From Caprella mutica (taxonomy: Eukaryota; Arthropoda; Malacostraca; Amphipoda; Caprellidae): DNA of 64,000 bases. The position numbers and the translations under genes were made by a program. Below the pieces are notes generated by a model. The model did not search any database. It saw only the letters and a list, made by a program, of their open reading frames with translations, and had not been told where the DNA came from. The first letter of the stretch is position 1. Every line of letters starts with the position of its first letter. The stretch covers positions 124,001 to 188,000 of the forward strand of contig CANNZV010001058.1 in NCBI GenBank assembly GCA_947561585.1, written 5' to 3'. Positions 46,753 to 58,392 of the stretch are shown here, piece after piece.

Positions 46753-47033
46753 TTCTATATGGTTATCGATTACTGTGTATTTACCTGATGTCAAATAACA
46801 CTTCTACTGTACCTAAAAAATTTGAACTGCCAGTTGCACGAGAAAATACTTAGGGAGAGTTTCCATTCCTTTTTTTCTATTCATTAAAAAGGCATTCAGT
46901 TCTCAAAATTAGCATAATCACTTCTGAATCCTCGATTGATGAAAAACAGTGGAGCGTATCGGTTCTTGGGCAAACACATTACTCGGAAAGTGGGTCTAGA
47001 GGTCAGATTGGTTCATGGCCATTGCCATTCGAT

Positions 47034-47086
47034 TTAGTCCGCATCATCTTGATTCATCCATCCACCCTTAGCGTTCGTGGTGTATT
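47034..47086 (-). CDS. Candidate terminal coding exon (..GGWMNQDDAD stop)
   Basis: Acceptor AGGAATATTGCAG (minus strand), then two bases, sixteen codons and TAA: YTTNAKGGWMNQDDAD. It has the same entry phase and a similar WMN core to 43580-43650. Local sequence is G+C-rich. The gene it belongs to is not identified. It is short enough to be chance. Confidence 0.3.
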
Positions 47087-47105
47087 CTGCAATATTCCTT
47101 GTAAA

Positions 47106-47360
47106 GGGGCCGTACACACGTAGGTTTTTTTAAGTCTTTCCACCAGACTTTTTGCTAAGCTCCTCCTACTTTTTTTCACGAGAATAAAAGAAAAAAACGA
47201 TTTAATTATTATTTATTTGGTTGGTATCCCTGATACCTACGGGGATCATGGATACCAACTGAATTAAATAATAATTATATCGTTTTTTCTTATATTAAAA
47301 GTAGGAGGAGCTAAGCAAAAAGTCTGGGAAAGACTTAAAAAACCTACGTGTGTACGGCCC
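47106..47360. mobile_element. Foldback element with GGGGCCGTACACACGTAGG ends
   Basis: The left arm (47106-47200) and right arm (47270-47360) pair over about 100 bases (GGCCGTACACACGTAGG / CCTACGTGTGTACGGCC; AGACTTTTTGCTAAGCTCCT / AGGAGCTAAGCAAAAAGTCT). The centre contains GGTATCCCTGATACC. It begins 20 bases from the candidate exon at 47034-47086. Confidence 0.85.
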
Positions 47361-50288
47361 TTAATAGAAAAAAAATAAACAGTTTGAATGCAAAAACTCT
47401 TTATTTCATATGTTACTCTTCTCATTTTTTTCTATTACTTTGTATATCTTGCCGATAAATATTTTTAATTTATATAGGTTGCCCTATAGAAGCCTTTTTT
47501 TGAGCTTAACAGGGGCATAGAATACCTTAATCGATTTATATCTTCTCTTCTATTTTTTGTATTAATTTTATTGTATTCTTGAATAAATTGTTTCATTGTG
47601 TGTTAGTTCGATTCATGGTCCAATATAACAACCACAACCAAGTTCAAGTAAAAAGTTGATGAACTATCAACGAAAAGTGTATCCTCATTTGGTTAATTTC
47701 ACAAATCACAGTTTTCTAATTTCCTATTAATTCTAAATCTTACAAATTTATCATCGTAAATCCAGACTATTTTTAGAATATCTACAAACATTATAATTAC
47801 TAAATTAGTAACGGTAATTATTGGAAATGTGAACTGCTTACCATCTCAATATATTTTGAACATTTATGTTTGTAACGTATAAGAGCATTAAACAATTTAT
47901 TTATTTGAATGCTTTCGTTTACATTCTCCTTTACTGTATGATAATTATTTAAATACAACAAAAATTTTCCCCTAAAATACCAGGTTCACATTTTCTTTTA
48001 AACCGAATATGGTATCTCGATTTATCCACCATCTCTATTTATCCGGTACCAGGAGACTAATCGAGAGTAAAATAATCTGTACCCATGTTTCGAATACAGG
48101 CAGGCCCCACTGTTATTATCCCTCGTTCTTATTACAAATGGTAATAAAACCGAAGCATGATTCAAGTTATTAAATGATTGTAAATACTTGAACATTTCAT
48201 GAGGTAAAATAAAGATAAAATGGTTTTGAAGATTCAAATTAGCGTTTATTGAAATGATAAAAGTTCTAAGTAGTGAATGAATTAAAATATAATATTGAAA
48301 TTCAATAGCTTAACTCTCACTCAGTTTAGATGAGTTATTAGTCTGACACTTTGATTTGTATCATATTGTGGAGAGTTAAATTACACTAATATTGATACAA
48401 TCAAAGATATTATACTACAACAAGATACACTACTCTCGACTATTTCTGTTTTAAAAAGCGCCATCTGGATTTGGAAGCGGGAACTAAAGCAACAATAACA
48501 TTTCGTGTTGATCATCACTCTCTCTTTTTCTCTTTTATTTAGCTGTATCTATTCTACCAATGTAAAGCTTAATTTTCCAGTAAAATAATCTATACTAATA
48601 ATTTCCCTCGCGTGTTTATTTATTCATTTATTTGGTGTCCTTTTTTACTCGACGGGTATTGAACATGAAGAATGTAACTATGATACGCACGGGTATATAA
48701 TTGACTTGATATTTAAATTATTTATATTCAATTTCTGTGTGTATTTTATCTATAAAAATATAGTAATTGAGTTAACTGAAAGAACCTAATAACGGGTAAT
48801 AAATTGGTATTAAAGACCCGTTATTTTAACGGGCAAATACACTAGTCTTCATTAATGATATCTTTAAAAACGTTATTTTGGTAATATAACAGATCCCTGA
48901 TCATTTCATTTATTAATGAATCATTTATTTTTTCAGTTTCGATGAATTTGGTTGCATTAATTTGTTGATATCTGATGCTGAAATTAATTTTAATTCTAAC
49001 CTTGCAAAAAATATTGTTCGTGTTTCATTTTCGATTTTAAGAAAATGAGTATTAGTATATAAACAAAATCGTAAATTTCATAAGAATAGAGGTCTATAAG
49101 GATATATGCTACATTAGAATAAAAAGGAAGATAGCTTTAGAATCCTTGTACTATTTCTAACTTTTTGTGTTTGCCTTTGAGAGGCGGTTTTTGAAAAGTA
49201 ATAATTTAAAACAAAAACACCTAGTTTTATCTTAAACGGTGATGAAAAGCAAGAGATTGAGAAACTTGAAAAAAAAATCTTAGTTTTGTTAAAAATTGTT
49301 CGAGGACTTCAAAACTGCATTTGGTTTTCTTGTAGCGTGAAAACTCATCGATTCTTAGATGGGAAATTAATATTTTACAGGAGAGCCCAAGACGTAAATA
49401 CCCTCTTTAGGGCCTTCATTGACGGGGGGTGTAGTGTTGCTAGCCCCCAAAAATGCACTGCCTAAGCATTCCTTTTGAAACAAAAAATCTTGAATTTTTG
49501 ACCCTCACCCGCCCTCTAGGGAGGGTTCTAGTACTCTTAACCCCCCAAAATTTAGGATATGAAGGTCCACTACCGAAAGATACTTTTTCAGCAAATAAAA
49601 TAATGGACATTTTCACCAAATTTGATGGGTACCTACTCCCCTTCAGTAGGTACAGAGATTATTATATTGATCATCGTATATCATATTAACAAGCCTAAAT
49701 GGTTGGAAATTCAGGAAGTTGAAATTAGAGTGTTATCTTGATTTACTTTTTGAAATTATGCAGGTTTACTTGTACAGTCCGATTTTTTTTCAGACAGTAT
49801 AAGTAATGAGATCTGAATAGTGTTGTATCCACAATGAAAATGTTTTAACGCATACATACAGTATTTAAGAGTTAACTATTGAAATTTTCATACGAAATGA
49901 AATTTACATCAGGTAATTAATCTGTACCCTATAATTATATGAACCATATCATATGATATTCAAATAAAATTATAACTTCCATAAAAATTAAAACATATCA
50001 AAGTTAACTATTATTATTCATTACTGTTCTTGAAATTAAAAATTTATTAAAATCACTCCATTATGTTAACACAATTTAAAAAAGAATATATTTTTTTATA
50101 ATGTTACTTCATTTACATTTTTCAGTTCTTTTCCCATTAAGGATAGTAAAAAATACATCATATATTTTTTTAATACAAAGTCATATATATTCACTTAATC
50201 GAAGCGCAATAGTATTAAATAACACATTATTAATATCCAAACGGTACGTAATACTAAGCTGCAATAGAGTTAACAATGAATATCAGTA
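47361..50288. other. Intergenic stretch; possible old transposon and a promoter-like patch
   Basis: No supported gene. At 48000-48130 there are TTTATCC-rich words and CAGGCAGGCCCCACTG, reminiscent of pogo/Tigger-like ends but too degraded to define. At 48465-48495 (minus) TCCAGATGGCGC resembles a YY1-type start-site motif. Short plus-strand frames (49453-49689) have no motif. Confidence 0.4.
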
Positions 50289-50365
50289 GGGCTGTGACAA
50301 TATGCTTTTGAAATTATAGATGGTAGAATATCATAGACGAAATGGTATTGAATATTGTATCTATT
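50289..50365. mobile_element. MITE family A, left half only
   Basis: GGGCTGTGACAATATGC, ATCATAGACGAAATGGTATT then unrelated A+T-rich sequence; the right half is lost. Confidence 0.65.
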
Positions 50366-51854
50366 ATTTTAAATGAAAACAAGAAAATTTATTTTGCTTC
50401 AGTTTAAATAAAATATACTAATAAAATTTTTAATATTTAAAGCTATAAAAAATTTCAATAATTTAACCATCAAATTTTACAATTATTTACGAACGAAAAA
50501 TTTATTTATTTATCCATCAAAAATTTACAACGATATACTGATCAAAAATTTAAATAACTATCGAAATTTTCAATGCTTTAATTATATTTTTTTCAATAAT
50601 TTTCCTATCAAAAATTAAAATAATCTACTTCAACAATTTAGATATTAGATTTAAAAAAATGTTTATCTTTCGGAAATTTGGTTATATTTTGACCTATAAA
50701 AAAATGAAGATAGTTTTCCGATTAAAAAGTTTATAGAATAAAACAATTATTAAAACAGGTTAAAAGTGTATATATCTATCATTAAAATTTGAAACATATA
50801 GAATATTAATATATGTAGTAATTTCAAATTAAATTTTGTAAGGTTGTCATCCATGTTGAAATTTACATTATTTTAAGTAGTAGATGTTTCCACCCTTTAT
50901 CGTTCATAAACAGGTTTTCATACTCAGATTAAAGTGATTAAATATAATCACAAGAATGATAAAGGATTAAGGTTAGTTAAGGAGATCGACACCCTTCAGA
51001 AATATTTTTTTCCTAATTCAGATATCTAAAAAACTTAATCTGTTATTATAGAGCACCTCTTTCTCTTTCAATGAACCATACCACGTCTCTCTACAACGAA
51101 AACAAACAGAAATAGAGAGCGTCAATCATTCCATAAGATATTTTTTCAGGAGAAACTGAAACATCTCTATCATCATCCCATCTCGCTCTAGAAGGATGTG
51201 TAACATAGACAAGCAACACATCCTCCTCGTACAAGTATCAGTTTTTGAAGACTAGAGTGCAGGGATGGTTGACCTTCCCCCAAATCCTAGCCACTACTTA
51301 CCATTTCATCCCCCAATGTACTCGCTACAGATAAGCTAGGACTGTATCATTTACACAGTATATTCTACAATCTACAAACCAGAAGGTATGCTGTAGGCGA
51401 AGAAATTTGTTTGACATTTTTCAATTTATGGCTTTTCTGAAGGCTATCGATTCCCTTAGAGGATAAAATCCCCAAATTGAGAAGAAAACCTTAATAATGT
51501 GGTTTTGATTATATTTCCCTACAAAGCAAGAGGCGAAGATTGAAAATTTTAACATCAGTAGTAGAACATGAATGAAAGCTCCAATGAAATAGAGCTAAGT
51601 GCATTTAAGTAGAGAAAACAGTTAATTATTAACAATTACTTATATTGCAATACCCATTAAAATCCGCACATATACATATATTTGTATTCATTTTATAACT
51701 ACATTTAAAATTGGTCGGTAAATTTCAAGACAGTAATGTTTAATATGAATATTCAGGTTTTGTTTTTAGAAGTAAAACATGAGAAAAATAAAGATCATGG
51801 ATGGCAATATCAGTTGCTTCACCAATGATCGAGGGAGAAAATTTCACAGAAGAA
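50366..51854. other. AT-rich stretch, no supported gene
   Basis: Dominated by AAATTT-type sequence to 50900. A G+C-richer patch at 51040-51350 holds a minus-strand donor (ATG then GTAAGTAG at 51301) with 13 open codons before it, but a poor acceptor. Not annotated as an exon. Confidence 0.4.
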
Positions 51855-51990
51855 CAAGGTAGACGTTTTCAGAGAAGAATAAGGTAGATTCGTCATAGAA
51901 GATCAGAGGAGGTTTTTTCATAGAAGATCAAGGTAGATTATGCAAGAGCAGATCAAGGTAGATTATGCCAGAGAAGATCAAGGAAGATAA
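51855..51990. repeat. ~27-bp imperfect repeats (AGAAGATCAAGGTAGATT)
   Basis: Five diverged copies with 24-30 base spacing. The last one overlaps the 3' end of the candidate exon at 51978-52127. Confidence 0.7.
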
Positions 51991-52127
51991 AACCACACGG
52001 TAGGCCACTCTGCTGAGATCCCACAGATGTTGAAGAAGAAGAACAATCCAACGATGATCACCCAGGATAATTCATCGAAGATTTTAGATGGCAGTAGAAA
52101 GCAAGAGGCGATCATTCGAATAGTCAC
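51978..52127 (-). CDS. Candidate terminal exon with a hydrophobic segment
   Basis: Good acceptor (CTTTAATTTTACAG) followed in phase 0 by 49 codons and TGA. Contains one clear membrane-type stretch, SWVIIVGLFFFFNICGIS, and ends AEWPTVWFYLP. The Ly6 exon at 57824-58392 contains an internal phase-0 donor (CCG then GTGAGTG), so this could be an alternative last exon of that gene across a 5.7-kb intron. That link is inference. It may also be a signal-peptide exon of another gene. Confidence 0.3.
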   Translation of the reverse strand: MTIRMIASCFLLPSKIFDELSWVIIVGLFFFFNICGISAEWPTVWFYLP

Positions 52128-53201
52128 CTGTAAAATTAAAGCTTTGTTAAAACTTACAAATAAAATGGACACTGTATTCACTATAAATGGATACCTACGT
52201 CATAAATTAATTCATCTAAGACAAACGTTATTATTATTCATCAATCTAAATAGAAATATTTTTTTTATAATTGAAATTAATCCTATTAATCAAATTTAAT
52301 TGAATAATGATAACTCAATATTCAAATATTGAGTAATAAAAAGAATTAGAAAAAAAATCCTTACAATTTTTCTCAGTCTAAAGAGTGGAAAATTTGTCTA
52401 AATAATATTCTCATCCTTAAAATTGACGTTTTTCATGCTCACACCACAATACAAAAAGCGTCATACCTAATTAACTTTCATCTTAACACATATTCAACAC
52501 AGAAAAAGAACTAAAAAGTCTATCTAAAGTTCTAAACAATAAAAGTTAATATTTCACACTCAATTGAAGCTGTACATGGATTAGGTTTCATAATATCACT
52601 AAAGTATAAAAAACTGAATTATTATGTAATAAATAGATTACAGTTAACTATCAGACTATATGCTATACAAAAATATATCTATTACGTGAAAAATATACAT
52701 AGTTATATATTGTAACAAACAAATATGTGATTATCAATAAAGAATATTGACAGTTTTTTTATACAGTGTTAAAAACCCAGAGAGAAATTTGTAGTGGGGC
52801 CATAAAAGATTAAGTTTTCTGAGTTCCCACTATAATTTTCATTCTGGGTGCAGATTATATAAACAATCTAAGTGATTATTTTGCATTGAAAATTGAATAT
52901 ATATAATCAATCATTTCAAAATGAGGAACACAAGAACATAGGGTTGAGACAATATGTTTTGAAAATCATAGATCTTTCAATATCATAGAGACGAAATGAA
53001 ATGGTATCGAATACTATGTATATACCGCTGGAGCAGAACGATTCAATACTGTTTAATTCTTTCGGTTCATAATATTTTCTGGATCTATGATTTAAAAAAC
53101 ATATAACCCTAATTATGTCACTATCTGAAAAGTAAAATATTGTACATTTTAAAGTTTATTCAGATGGGTTCTTAAAGTTTACAAACTTCCGAAGAACAGG
53201 T
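52128..53201. other. Intergenic stretch with two short elements
   Basis: No gene. Holds the GGGGCCATAAAAGATTAAG element (52789-52857) and a family A MITE (52941-53109). Confidence 0.5.
52941..53109. mobile_element. MITE family A
   Basis: GGGTTGAGACAATATG start with TA flank, core ACCGCTGGAGCAGAACGATT, truncated right terminus (ACATATAACCC). Confidence 0.75.
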
Positions 53202-53349
53202 ATTAAATAATGTATATTTCAAATTAGCTATCAGCTTTAACAGGGTAGAAGTAGATCATTTAAAGAGCACATTAGATGTATTAAATAATGTATATTTCAA
53301 ATTAGCTACTAGATTTTACAGGGTAGAATTAGATCATTTAAAGAGTACT
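53202..53349. repeat. 74-bp tandem duplication
   Basis: Two copies starting GTATTAAATAATGTATATTT, differing at about seven positions, each containing ACAGGGTAGAA and AGATCATTTAAAGAG. Confidence 0.85.
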
Positions 53350-53611
53350 TTAACTTATCACTGTGAATGTTCTCCGGCAGATGTCGTGCAGGTCTGTTGA
53401 TGAAAAGCAGAAATATCTCAGTACCTGGCATTCTATTTTGAGAAAGGTTAGGGGATATTGATCTAGGAAGCATTTTTACTCACTAAATCAATCCGTTGGT
53501 AATTAATAATATATACTCATATACTATGCTACTAAAATTACCATCTTGAACAAAGATATCATGCGAGTATTTTTACTTTGACAAGAAATTGCTTGAAATT
53601 TTTAAAACATG

Positions 53612-54045
53612 CTTGCTGAACTTGTTGAAACATGTTTGAACTTGTTGAAACATGTTTGAACTTGTTAAAACCTGTTTGAACTTGTTGAAACATGTTTGAA
53701 CTTGTTAAAACCTGTTTGAACTTGTTGAAACATGTTTGAACTTGTTAAAACCTGTTTGAACTTGTTGAAACATGTTTGAACTTGTTAAAACATGTTTGAA
53801 CTTGTTAAAACCTGTTTGAACTTGTTAAAACCTGTTTGAACTTGTTGAAAAATGTTTGAACTTGTTAAAAACAAGTTTGAACTTGTTAAAAACAAGTTTG
53901 AACTTGTTAAAACATGTTTGAACTTGTTAAAACCTGTTTGAACTTGTTAAAACCTGTTTGAACTTGTTGAAAAATGTTTGAACTTGTTAAAAACAAGTTT
54001 GAACTTGTTAAAACAGGTTTGAACTTGTCAAAACAGGTTTTAATT
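53612..54045. repeat. 21-bp tandem array (TGAACTTGTTAAAACATGTTT)
   Basis: About twenty copies, with CATG, CCTG and ACAAG variants arranged in ordered pairs (42-bp higher-order unit in the left half). The open frame on minus (53907-54119) is array sequence. Confidence 0.93.
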
Positions 54046-54916
54046 ACACGAATAGACTTGTAAGTCAAAAGGACGACCAAGAGAACTTTTCTAGATGATG
54101 ATGGTGAATCGTGCATCATTGTGACTTGAAGGATTCAGAAAAAAAACAACCTGTATAAGAAATTAAAAGAGGATTATTTTGGAAATTGGTTGGAGTAAAC
54201 TAAAATTCAGAATAAATTGTTTCTATTATAGAGTAACGATAAAAAATTTGAAGAACAAACAAAAAATTCACAGCATAACGAAAGTAACTTCCCTTCATAG
54301 GTACACAATTATAAAGTTACTTTTGGCGCCAAAATCAGAGAGTGTTTTTTTTCACGTCATCGCTGACATAATAGGAAATAAATATCCATGAAATGATGGG
54401 ATTTAATTCATTATACTGGGAAAATATTTAAAAGATCATCTTTGGAATATTTCTGGCAATTTTTCAAGCACATTTAACATTTACTATAAGGCACAAGCGA
54501 AGATGAACATGAAGAAACCTAAATTGAGGTGATGAAAGTTCAATAAACTATAAATCTTCAACTATAAAAATAAAAATCAGAAAAATTATTTCATAAACGA
54601 ATGATATTGCTGATAAAAGAATTGGTTGAAAATTTATGAAATTTTAAGAACAACAAACCAAATAAAGTGATTGCAGACAAATATGTAAGATCGGTAATTT
54701 TGGCCTCAAGTCGAAAAAGTAGGAGTAACAACATATTAATTTTATTTTATAAATTAAATTTTAATGCAATTGATCGAATTAAATTTAACCGATTTCTTTT
54801 CGAACTAAAATGGTCTATGTGCAGTAACTATATGCATTGAAAAATATTATTATCCAGTATTTACAAATTAACTTCATTTCTCAAAGATATAATGTAAATT
54901 TTAATAGTTATCACTT
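54046..54916. other. AT-rich intergenic stretch, no gene seen
   Basis: Short open frames only (plus 54179-54391 has no motif). Nothing else is visible. Confidence 0.45.
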
Positions 54917-55088
54917 GGGTTGTGACAATATGCGTTTAAAATCATAGGTCCTGGAAATATTATAGATGGATTGAAATAAAGACTATTTAATCGTTCTAAA
55001 CCAGCGGTATACAGTATTCGACACTATTTCATTTAGTTTCGTCTATATTTTTAAGATCTATGATTTTAAACGCATATTGTCACATCCC
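54917..55088. mobile_element. MITE family A
   Basis: GGGTTGTGACAATATGC start, CGCATATTGTCACATCCC end, core TTCTAAACCAGCGGTATACA. The left flank is TT rather than TA. Confidence 0.8.
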
Positions 55089-55338
55089 TAGTTATCACTA
55101 TAAACTACAGTACGTACATATCATGTACGACTGAAGCGTTCTAACTGATAATTACACGTCTGCCAAGTCTGACCCCACCCCCGACCCACTTCTTACTTAC
55201 CCCCCCCCACGACCCCCCATAATTCATCGTAACTATTGATTGTAGCAACCGGTGACCCTCGAGTTGAAAATATACCATATGAATACTGATATGAAATAGG
55301 CACCGATACCCTAATATAATTCGAAATATGTTACTGTA

Positions 55339-55490
55339 GGGTTGTGACAATATGCTTTTATTATCATAGATCTTAAGAATATTATATACGAAATGAAATG
55401 GTATCGAATACTATATACCGCTGATGTAGAACCATTCAATTCTGTTTAATTATCTCCGTTTCGGGACCTATGATCACAATCTTATTACTT
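55339..55490. mobile_element. MITE family A, right end lost
   Basis: GGGTTGTGACAATATGC start with TA flank and core ACCGCTGATGTAGAACCATT; the right end fades at about GGACCTATGATCACAATC. It lies 250 bases from the previous copy. Confidence 0.7.
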
Positions 55491-57823
55491 TCGCAAATTT
55501 ACGAAAGGTTATATTTTAACCGGTATTTATTAATTTTTAAGTGTTTTTGAAGACAGTATTTCGTCATTATATGATATTCAAAGAAGCTAAGAATTAAATA
55601 CTAGTTTAGGCTACGCATGAATTAAAAATTGAATAATGAATAATATTCTAAAGAATTCATTATATATTAGACTAAATCGAATTGTAGTTAATCTTAAAAC
55701 AATATTAAATATTGAAATAAAATAAAATATATCAAAAACTTATTTTCGAAGAGTACAAGTTTTAAATTTTTAAAAATAATATAGTGTAGAATCGAATAAA
55801 AAAATTAGATGTTTTTTATAGAAATTAGTTATTAAAAAAGATTGTTTTAAATATTAATGCTACAACACATATAACCATGCAAAACTAACTAACTACATTT
55901 AAGTGCACATTAGAGCTATATGCGATATATATACAATATACGTGACATGTATAGCACAGTCATATATGCGATTAGCTATACTCACCTTGTAAATATAACT
56001 TGGCGATAATATTGGAGGATTTCGTCATTTATAATTTATTTTCCTGAAAAAGTGCAAGTTAAAATAATTAGATGAAGAAATTTTAGGTAAGAAAATTTTT
56101 GTTGAAAAATAAATCAATCGATCGGTTAGGTTTGAGATTCCTCGGATGTAAATTTTGATACTGAATTGCTGATTTTTTTAAAACAAAATTAGAAAAAAAA
56201 GCTTTCAAATTCATTAATTGAACATTGAATGTATGCATTTGTATATCTAATATTTACTAGGATTAGCAAAATCATCAATGAAATGATCTCAAATTAAAAA
56301 AAAATGGGTAAAAAAAAACCCGAAGCTCAAAATAATAAAGTGATATGTTTCAAATATGGATGGCATCATAAAATTTGGCGTAGCTCTTGGAAAAGTAATA
56401 CAATTACTATTTATGAAATATCCACTAGGTTATTAAATCCTCACCTCGAATACATCAGAGGGAACGTGGACTCTTGGGTTAATCGTGACAACTACAAATG
56501 GCGTCACCTTACAGCTGATCCGTCAGATGAGGAAAGAGCGTTTTCTCCCGTCATCTTTTTTTCATAGAAATAATATGCGGATTATTTGCTTGTGAGTAGG
56601 TGGCGTGAGCATGTGAGAAGGTGGACGATCGTAGAATCACACGGCCAAGTACAAAACCTTTGCCCTTTCAACAACTAGAAAATCTATTGACGATTTAATG
56701 TAAATGTGAAACAGTAGTGGACCTAGCGCACGGAATGTGGTTCCTGTGTCTATCTAAAATCTAACGATTTTCAAACTAAAAGTCAACTTGGTAGATTAGG
56801 TAGTTCGTTGAGTGATTTACATCTAATGAGATTGCTTCAAGATTATCTAAGCTTGTGGGAGGATTTAGCTACCATACATAATATGGGATGATCTTCGTTA
56901 AAAGGACAAGGTATATGCACGAGTTACATGGATGGTGGATCCTCGACATTCTAAGATGTCTATTTTGCTCGGAGTGCTAGTTACAGGTCTATCTCTACTT
57001 TACCTAGCTTGCTAGTGGCTACACGTAGATAATAGTCGCTCCCCCTCCGTAAGAAGTTAGCAAAAATTTATTGAAAAAGCGTTCAAGTCAAAATAAGTTT
57101 TATAGAAAAACGTGGTAAATATTTCAGACGAAAATTGTGCTTTTTCAAAAGTCGATATTATATAGGTACAATACTTTGTAAAAAATCAACTATTATCAGT
57201 ATAGTTAGCACGCTGCAAGCATATTATAGAATAAAAGTGTAAATGTCATGCAATTATCGTACAATACTATATGGTTAATTTATATATCATTATTGTCATT
57301 GACTTTTTTGTTTCATGAATAATTCAAATTTAATTTACTGTGATGTTCAAATATTTAAAATTATAAAAATTTAATTGACAAATCTACATTTATATATTTA
57401 GTCAAATGATTCAATTTATCGTAAAATATTTCGAGATTTTGATTGACTATAGTTTGTATATGGTTGAATGTATAGTTTATAACATGCATAGATATATTTA
57501 ACAGTATTTCTTAACATAGTTTATGGGTCCTAAGGGGAAGAATTTAATATTAAAGATATCACACTAGTAAGGGAATAAATTCATGCAAAATATAGGTACG
57601 GAACCTAACTTTAAATCGACACATTGAGTGAAGAGTGGTTGTATGAAATTAGAAACAAAATACCAACAATAAATATTGATATGAAAGTTAAAGTTAATAG
57701 TTTACATATCTATAGATAATACTGAATAATCAACATTTGAATACGAAACAGATGAATATCAACCATTTTCAGAAAAAGATTATGAACGATTAAGGCAAAA
57801 TTCTGTCTAAATTATGAGTTGAC
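55491..57823. other. Intergenic stretch downstream of the Ly6-like gene
   Basis: A+T-rich apart from 56300-57060, which is richer in G+C and contains the ORF listed separately. No splice-supported gene. A C-rich run at 55200-55218 is notable. Confidence 0.45.
56304..56567 (+). CDS. Unrecognised 87-residue ORF
   Basis: Begins MGKKKPEAQNN and contains WVNRDNYKWRHLTADPSDEE with balanced codon content, unlike neighbouring frames. I do not recognise it. The opposite strand is also open around 56455-56540 (VTINPRVHVPSDVFE before a GTGAGG), so strand is uncertain. It may be an exon of either strand, a remnant of a transposon gene, or chance. Confidence 0.25.
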   Translation: MGKKKPEAQNNKVICFKYGWHHKIWRSSWKSNTITIYEISTRLLNPHLEYIRGNVDSWVNRDNYKWRHLTADPSDEERAFSPVIFFS

Positions 57824-58392
57824 TTATCTGTATTCCTGGCTAACAAATCTATGGAATCCCACTAAGACGGCGACACTCACCGGCCATGAGACCAGGGAAG
57901 TAAGTAGGTAACCTGAAATAGCTACAAAATGCTGGAGAAAAGAGATCAGGCAGAAAAATGTGGAAGAAAGGAAAAAAGAGGTGCAGCTGAAGAAAGGTAA
58001 AATCCAAGTCCCAAATTCGGTTTGGTTTAAAACGAAGGAGAACTTATCGAAACACCAGTGAATTAGAGGAGAAATCCCAGTGGAAACGCATGCAAAAAGA
58101 GATGAAAAAGTTTTGTAATCCGAGAGGTGGTCAACTGCAGTCTCGTAAGTTCTTAACAGATCAACAGATGATATGAGGCTTGTAAGAAGGTTTGCACTCC
58201 GAACACCAAAGAAGTTAGGTTTCGTATGTGGAAATAGGAACGAGACCAAAGATGAAGGAGCGCCGTTGCAATAGTCCTCCTCGCAAAAACACATGTGACC
58301 ACGACCGTTACCTTCACGCATACAAACGTGATCTACCATAAACAATTTGATCTGCATCTTATCCGTGCACGTTCTACGGACGGAGGCATAAG
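57824..58392 (-). CDS. Ly6/Quiver-like terminal exon with long hydrophobic tail
   Basis: Acceptor TTATTTTTCCCCGCAG. Encodes [20 protein letters not shown], the CFCEEDYCN signature, then about 140 residues with hydrophobic stretches around [18 protein letters not shown] and [20 protein letters not shown] strong internal donor (CCG then GTGAGTG, intron from 57880) could splice the tail onto another exon in phase 0. The stop used is therefore uncertain; the cysteine-rich part is secure. Confidence 0.8.

Noticed and set aside
48000..48237. Possible pogo/Tigger-like ends and a 71-codon frame
   Set aside because: Words such as CAGGCAGGCCCCACTG are suggestive, but no matching opposite end or transposase was seen.
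51302..51341. 13-codon segment before a consensus donor (GTAAGTAG, minus)
   Set aside because: The only acceptor in phase (AAATGATACAG) lacks a pyrimidine tract.
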